This document shows positions 6,921-10,552 of a stretch of 10,552 nucleotides of DNA, in pieces. Under the pieces are notes generated by a model, which worked only from the letters and a program-made list of their open reading frames with translations, was not told the origin of the DNA and searched no databases. The position numbers were made by a program, and so were the translations under genes. The stretch lies in contig JAJAZG010000264.1 in NCBI GenBank assembly GCA_026785865.1, positions 1-10,552 on the forward strand, read 5' to 3'. How positions within the stretch are numbered: position 1 is the stretch's first letter; each line of letters opens with the position of its first letter. This DNA is from Pseudanabaena sp. CAN_BIN31. GTDB taxonomy: Bacteria; Cyanobacteriota; Cyanobacteriia; Pseudanabaenales; Pseudanabaenaceae.

Positions 6921-7592
6921 TTAATTTACTTCCTCCAAGATATTTTTTAACATTATAGGGTAATCAGTACAAATTCCATCAACATTCCATAAAGCAAATT
7001 CTTTACATCTAGACATAGAGATATCCAAAGAGTGTTTATGAAGATCTGGAGCCACAGCATAAATCTTCTTGCTTGCTTTTTTGAGTTCTTGTATCGTTCC
7101 CTGTGAAGCCCAAAAAGAATCAAACTCATCTAACCAGATTACTCGGTTATGTGATTCAACAGCACGTTCAATAGTTTCATTATGATCACTAACTCTAACA
7201 GCAACTTCAGTGGTTAAATCGAGAGCTTTGTAAGTTGATAACAAAGACTCATATTTCTGTATTCCAACTACTAATTCCAAATCGAACAAAAATATATTTT
7301 CTTTGCACAAATCAAAAATGCTATTCACCAGTGCTTGTTCATATCCAGTTTCCTTAATATTAATTGCAATTGGAAGAAGAGGATAATTACTAACCACTGA
7401 AACTACCTGAAGCCACGATTGCTCATCCTCTGATATTACAGGATCATGCTTAGCGTACAAACCATTTAGATAGTTTCGCACATCTAGTTCAAGACCAAAA
7501 CCCAAATTCAGGCATTCTTCACAAGCCTCAGCGGTATTTTCTCTACGTTTGTCTGAGCCTATGAGATTAGCCCTGTGAGATATTATTTCCAT
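6921..7592 (-). CDS. Glycerophosphodiester phosphodiesterase-like protein of capsule type
   Basis: This 223-residue TIM-barrel-type protein belongs near the GDPD/PI-PLC-like phosphodiesterases. Visible family landmarks are H6-R7 (ISHRANL), E18-N19-T20, E35 and D37 (GLELDVRN) as metal ligands, H49-D50 (YAKHDPV) as second catalytic histidine, and a C-terminal GICTDYP (206-212). At the position of the usual E-x-K of GDPDs it has N78-I-K80, so one metal ligand may be replaced. WLDEFDSFW also matches a divergent subgroup I recall from capsule loci. No signal peptide is seen, so it is cytoplasmic and not a periplasmic lipid-scavenging enzyme. Its stop abuts the GTG of the HAD-nucleotidyltransferase gene, which implies a joint role. 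It may hydrolyse or form a phosphodiester of glycerol or a similar alcohol; the reaction is inferred. A purine-rich leader (GAAGAAGAAACA) precedes the ATG. Confidence 0.82.
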   Translation of the reverse strand: MEIISHRANLIGSDKRRENTAEACEECLNLGFGLELDVRNYLNGLYAKHDPVISEDEQSWLQVVSVVSNYPLLPIAINIKETGYEQALVNSIFDLCKENIFLFDLELVVGIQKYESLLSTYKALDLTTEVAVRVSDHNETIERAVESHNRVIWLDEFDSFWASQGTIQELKKASKKIYAVAPDLHKHSLDISMSRCKEFALWNVDGICTDYPIMLKNILEEVN

Positions 7593-7776
7593 TGTTTCTT
7601 CTTCGTCTTTAGTGCTTGTCTGTGTTCTGCGTTAATAAGTTTAGTATTAAGTTTGAAGGTTTTTACTCCTAATTACCAAGTTGCATCTCAGACTTCTTAA
7701 TCTGATTGACTGACAAAAGTCTGTCTGTGATCGCTCAATTTAAAAAATCAACACCGCACCATGATCCTAGCTTAAT

Positions 7777-7782
7777 ATTATA
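7777..7782 (-). promoter_or_regulatory. Candidate -10 box for the phosphodiesterase/HAD operon
   Basis: On the minus strand TATAAT occurs about 185 bases upstream of the phosphodiesterase-like ATG, inside the 277-base gap after the ABC ATPase gene. No good TTGACA-like box lies 16-18 bases before it, so the call rests on the hexamer alone. The A+T-rich background makes chance occurrence likely. Confidence 0.22.
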
Positions 7783-7806
7783 CTTCATTGCTAGAGCGAT
7801 AAATTG

Positions 7807-7857
7807 TTAGCGTTTGGCAGCATGGAGATCGGCTATAGGTGCAATTAGCTCATACAT
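7807..7857 (-). other. 16-codon open frame just after the ABC ATPase gene, possible gene remnant
   Basis: Twelve bases after the ATPase stop, an ATG opens MYELIAPIADLHAAKR followed by TAA. The peptide looks more protein-like than the surrounding DNA, and its position is where a next operon gene would begin. I do not recognise it. It could be the remaining start of a deleted gene, a tiny leader peptide, or chance. No strong ribosome binding site precedes it. Confidence 0.18.
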
Positions 7858-7869
7858 AGCGCAGATTCC

Positions 7870-8610
7870 CTAAGTAACACTATCAAGATACGATTTTATT
7901 ACCTTTTCAGAGTCACCCGCCAAATTAATATGACCCTTAGTAAGCCAAACTACCTTATCACAAGATTGCTGAATAAATTCCATTGAGTGAGAAACAACCA
8001 AGATCGTAACGTGGGAATCCCAAAACTTATCGATCCGTTTTTTGCATTTATTCTTGAAACTTTCATCACCCACCGATAAAACCTCATCCAGAATCAAAAT
8101 ATCAGGTTGGATATCGGTAGCGATCGCAAAGCCAAGACGAGCCACCATCCCCGAAGACAAACCCTTAACAGGCACAAATCTATAATCCTCTAACTCAGCA
8201 AAATCTAGGATTGATGCTGACCTTTCCTTCATCTCAGCTCTAGAAAAGCCTAATAACACGCCATATAATACGATGTTGTCTATCACCGAAATTTCTGTGT
8301 CAAACCCCGCCCCTAGCTCAATTAGCGGAGCGATTTGCCCACGTACCCGAACCGTCCCAGTAGTCGGTTGCAAAATTCCAGAAATCACTTTTAGTAAGGT
8401 TGACTTACCCGCACCATTACTGCCAATGATGCCAATCTTTTCACCTCTTTCTAGCACCAAATTAATCTTATCTAGGACTAATTTTTTTGCTGGCTGCTGA
8501 TATTTACCCTCAAAAATTGATAGGACAGTCTTCTTAAGATCATAGGAAAACTCTTCTTGGGTTCTGCGCCACAAGCAAACTTGATCTAATCGAATTGCTT
8601 CTTCCGTCAT
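7870..8610 (-). CDS. Polysaccharide ABC transporter ATP-binding protein (Wzt/KpsT type, short form)
   Basis: This 246-residue ATPase powers export of a finished or growing lipid-linked polysaccharide across the inner membrane with the adjacent permease. It has Walker A GSNGAGKST (63-71), IELGAGF (97-103) typical of the O-antigen/teichoic acid exporter subfamily around the Q-loop, signature LSSGM (151-155), Walker B ILILDE (171-176) and switch H208. The N-terminus contains the subfamily's insertion before the core (RRTQEEFSYDLKKTVL, about 15-30). It stops soon after the nucleotide-binding domain, so there is no C-terminal carbohydrate-binding domain like that of long Wzt proteins. Its ATG begins directly after the permease stop with no spacer, implying translational coupling. 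One HIP1 site lies inside. The gene symbol wzt would be loose, so it is left blank. Confidence 0.93.
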   Translation of the reverse strand: MTEEAIRLDQVCLWRRTQEEFSYDLKKTVLSIFEGKYQQPAKKLVLDKINLVLERGEKIGIIGSNGAGKSTLLKVISGILQPTTGTVRVRGQIAPLIELGAGFDTEISVIDNIVLYGVLLGFSRAEMKERSASILDFAELEDYRFVPVKGLSSGMVARLGFAIATDIQPDILILDEVLSVGDESFKNKCKKRIDKFWDSHVTILVVSHSMEFIQQSCDKVVWLTKGHINLAGDSEKVIKSYLDSVT

Positions 8611-9417
8611 CTATAGCAAATCCATAAACTGCGATCGCGATCGGTGGAAATATAACCAACCAAATCCAGCAAAGAGCATACCACTTAAGAGCGCACTGGC
8701 GATCAGCATCGGATCTGGCAAATTCCCAGAAAGCGTTATCTGCCGCAAACTCTCAATAATTGGCGACAAAGGATTGATACTCAGAAATGGCTTTACCGAT
8801 TGAGGCACGATCGCCGCAGGATAAAAGACAGGGCTAGTAATCCAGAGCATGAATACCACAAGCTCGTAGAAATAGGGCAGATCTCGAAAAAATACATACA
8901 GCGCACTCACAAAAAAGCTTACCCCCACACAAAATAAGACTAAAGCGATAAAAGGTAACAGTATCGCCACCACATTAATCAAACTGTGAGACTTAACTAT
9001 CACTACAATCGCCAATAAAGGAAAAGCGCCCATCAAAAACTGAAAAATATTTGCCATAATCATTGATACAGGGAAGACACTTACAGGTAATCGAATCTTG
9101 TTCAGCAGTGCCCCATTACCAACCACACTACTAAGCGCCTGTGTCGTGGCAGCCGAAAAAAAGTTAATCACAATTAAACCAGTCAGCACCGCTAGGACAT
9201 AGTTAATTATCGAGTCATCATAGTATTTGGCAAAGGTCGCACCAAAAACAGCCGTATATAGACCAGCCATAATCAGGGGATTGAGCAATGACCAATAAAC
9301 ACCCAAAAATGAGCCGCGATAACGTACCTTCAGAGTGCGGCTTACTAAGACCTGAAGTAACTCTATGTAGTGCTTAGCGTCAGCACTAATGTATTTATTG
9401 TTTAATGACAGACTCAT
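8611..9417 (-). CDS. Polysaccharide ABC transporter permease (Wzm/KpsM type, ABC-2 family)
   Basis: This 268-residue integral inner-membrane protein forms the export channel with the ATPase encoded next. Landmarks of the ABC-2 polysaccharide exporter family are the N-terminal amphipathic segment KVRYRGSFLGVYWSLLNPL (30-48), FFRDLPYF (176-183), the WITSPVFYP segment (192-200) and NPLSPIIESLRQ (215-226). Six hydrophobic spans are visible at about 41-61, 72-92, 113-141, 148-175, 184-203 and 236-256. Length is typical. The ATG at 9415-9417 lies 60 bases after the nuclease-like gene, so cotranscription with that gene is possible but not required. The stop abuts the ATPase ATG, and a HIP1 site lies near the 3' end. 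Export of O-antigen or another surface glycan is established for the family; the cargo here is unknown. Confidence 0.93.
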   Translation of the reverse strand: MSLSLNNKYISADAKHYIELLQVLVSRTLKVRYRGSFLGVYWSLLNPLIMAGLYTAVFGATFAKYYDDSIINYVLAVLTGLIVINFFSAATTQALSSVVGNGALLNKIRLPVSVFPVSMIMANIFQFLMGAFPLLAIVVIVKSHSLINVVAILLPFIALVLFCVGVSFFVSALYVFFRDLPYFYELVVFMLWITSPVFYPAAIVPQSVKPFLSINPLSPIIESLRQITLSGNLPDPMLIASALLSGMLFAGFGWLYFHRSRSQFMDLL

Positions 9418-9477
9418 CAGGAGTCAAGACCTCATAGTTAAATCGAATTAGCTTTAATGCTATAGATTATCTTAAGT

Positions 9478-10341
9478 TTATTTGCGCCGTTTTTCGTATT
9501 CCGCCAACCAAACCTGTAAATCATCCAAACTCACAAAATCCAAGATCGCCTCACTCAAATCTTCAAGCACAACCAAAGGCAACCCAGAAATCCTAGAACG
9601 CACATCTACCGATACCACACCAAAGCGCTTAGTCAGCAGCCTTAAAATAAGACTAGCCGCTTCTTGCTCTCGTCCCTTAATCAGTCCTTCCTCACGTCCC
9701 TCAGCCTTAATCTCCCTATAAACTCTTGTTTCCTGTAATGTAATACCCAGCATAGCTTCTACCTCTTTTTGACTTAAATTTTCAAACTTGTATACCATAA
9801 TCGTCGTCACTAACTCTATTATGGCGCGACTTGATGATGACTCAACGCTAGTTCGTTGCAACAGATATCTAGCTTCATCTGGAGCTTGACTTTCTTCCAG
9901 CGTCGTCAACACTATCAGCGCCACCCATATCGGTAAATCACGAATATTTACTAATTCACTCAGATATACCCGATGCACTTGGTCACACCCCAGTAAAGCG
10001 CGATATGGTTGCAAGCTGGTCTGTTCTGTAGAGCGCGATGGATAAATAATCACCGTCTGCCAGTCGCTAAACCGATCTCGATTACGATAAAAATAAAGAA
10101 ATGATTCCGCAAATACCCTTTCATAAAGCTGCTCATCCTTTTGAAACTGCACCTCACAGAAGTAAACAACACCATCAGACTCGCTAGGCAAAAATACCCC
10201 ATCAATCTCAAACTTCGGCTCCTTGACCGCAACCGAATCAAACCGATAACCATCAGCAGTAGTCGGTAAGCTCGGCAATAACTGAAATAATAACGATGGA
10301 TATTGCTGAAATAGCTTGTAAAAGATGGAATCGCGCCGCAT
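9478..10341 (-). CDS. DUF2887-DUF4351 protein of the Rpn/PD-(D/E)XK nuclease group
   Basis: This 287-residue protein has an N-terminal DUF2887-type domain (1 to about 200) starting with the family's characteristic MRRDSIFYKLFQQYP. The PD-(D/E)XK-like residues are visible as D47 in FEIDGVFLP and E63-V-Q65 in YFCEVQFQKDE, with the ESFLYFYRNRDRFSDW block after them. A short charged linker rich in E, G and R (about 213-225) leads to a C-terminal DUF4351 (225-282: EAASLILRLLTKRFG, then LEDLSEAILDF and LQVWL). These families are highly multiplied in cyanobacteria and are annotated as Rpn-type recombination-promoting nuclease or putative transposase. The cellular role is not established and is probably unrelated to polysaccharide synthesis. 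It begins 14 bases after the Uma2-like gene, suggesting a two-gene transcript. Both domains look complete. Confidence 0.88.
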   Translation of the reverse strand: MRRDSIFYKLFQQYPSLLFQLLPSLPTTADGYRFDSVAVKEPKFEIDGVFLPSESDGVVYFCEVQFQKDEQLYERVFAESFLYFYRNRDRFSDWQTVIIYPSRSTEQTSLQPYRALLGCDQVHRVYLSELVNIRDLPIWVALIVLTTLEESQAPDEARYLLQRTSVESSSSRAIIELVTTIMVYKFENLSQKEVEAMLGITLQETRVYREIKAEGREEGLIKGREQEAASLILRLLTKRFGVVSVDVRSRISGLPLVVLEDLSEAILDFVSLDDLQVWLAEYEKRRK

Positions 10342-10355
10342 AAATTTTAAATTAG

Positions 10356-10552
10356 TTAAACAGGTAAATTATCAGGATCGAGACCCTGCGATCGCAAATA
10401 TGTCGCCAACCTATCGGCACGCTGTCTTTCAGCCTCAGCACGTTGTCTTTCAGCTTCAGCCTTTTGTCTTTCAGCCTCAGCACGTTGACTCTCAGCCTCA
10501 GCACATTGTCTTTCAGCCTCAGCACGTTGTCTTTCAGCCTCAGCACGTTGTC
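10356..10552 (-). CDS. C-terminal end of an Uma2-like (DUF820) protein with a heptad-repeat tail
   Basis: The frame enters at the right edge and reads six near-identical heptads of the form QRAEAER, then QRADRLATYLRSQGLDPDNLPV and TAA at 10356-10358 (64 visible residues). Cyanobacterial Uma2-family putative endonucleases commonly end in a charged coiled coil followed by a stretch of the type RLA..LRSQGIDPD, so this is the likely identity. The nuclease core lies outside the window and cannot be checked. The other open minus-strand frame here (reading MLRLKDN...) is a by-product of the repeat and has no family features. It lies 14 bases upstream of the DUF2887 gene and holds a HIP1 site. Confidence 0.72.
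   Translation of the reverse strand, partial: QRAEAERQRAEAERQCAEAESQRAEAERQKAEAERQRAEAERQRADRLATYLRSQGLDPDNLPV
10425..10552 (-). repeat. 21-base tandem repeat encoding seven-residue coiled-coil units
   Basis: Six tandem 21-base units run to the right edge and probably continue beyond it. On the plus strand the unit reads about CAGCACGTTGTCTTTCAGCCT. Each unit encodes one QRAEAER heptad. Variants are QCAEAES and QKAEAER; most other differences between units are silent or single-base. In-frame unit length means copy-number change would lengthen or shorten the coiled coil without a frameshift. Confidence 0.9.

Noticed and set aside
7687..7721. Inverted pair CAGACTT/AAGTCTG as terminator of the exporter operon
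   Set aside because: The stem is only 7 bases with a 21-base loop and no T-run follows on the minus strand, so it is too weak to call.
8273..8500. Plus-strand open frame opposite the ABC ATPase
   Set aside because: It is the complement of the Walker A region and has no independent support.
10352..10546. Minus-strand frame reading repeated LRLKDNV units
   Set aside because: It is an alternative frame of the 21-base repeat. The neighbouring frame gives QRAEAER heptads and a typical Uma2-like ending with a proper stop.
10425..10552. CRISPR-like array
   Set aside because: The 21-base units are directly adjacent without spacers and encode a continuous coiled coil.

Overview
The window looks like chromosomal DNA of a cyanobacterium. 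It is A+T-rich, carries the cyanobacterial octamer GCGATCGC (HIP1) eight times, and ends with two nuclease-like families (DUF2887/DUF4351 and an Uma2-like tail) that are abundant in cyanobacteria. A filamentous, Pseudanabaena-like genome would fit, but the genus is an inference from memory. Every gene I can support lies on the minus strand, so transcription runs from high to low coordinates.

Layout in transcription order. (1) 10552-9478: the C-terminal end of an Uma2-like protein with a 21-base tandem repeat, then a complete DUF2887-DUF4351 nuclease-like protein. (2) 9417-7870: a two-gene polysaccharide ABC exporter, a Wzm/KpsM-type permease directly abutting a short Wzt/KpsT-type ATPase that has no C-terminal carbohydrate-binding domain. 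(3) 7592-5574: a capsule-type glycerophosphodiesterase-like protein abutting a HAD phosphatase-nucleotidyltransferase fusion that starts with GTG. (4) 5573-5098: a gene-free stretch with a TA-flanked 95-base inverted-repeat element that looks like a MITE. (5) 5097-370: two tandem paralogous large glycosyltransferases of an unusual GT-A type, then a GT4 glycosyltransferase 2 bases downstream. (6) 369-1: a nested palindrome, then the first 38 codons of a probable transposase that runs off the left edge.

Together this is part of a surface-polysaccharide locus (O-antigen or capsule-like). The fusion and the phosphodiesterase-like protein probably make or process an activated phosphorylated building block. 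The three glycosyltransferases probably assemble the glycan on the cytoplasmic face, and the ABC pair exports it. HIP1 sites occur at both ends (345-916 and 8120-10395) but none occurs in the 7.2 kb between them, which is consistent with the strain-specific sugar genes having been acquired laterally. The most unusual content is the paralogous glycosyltransferase pair and the phosphodiesterase/fusion pair.
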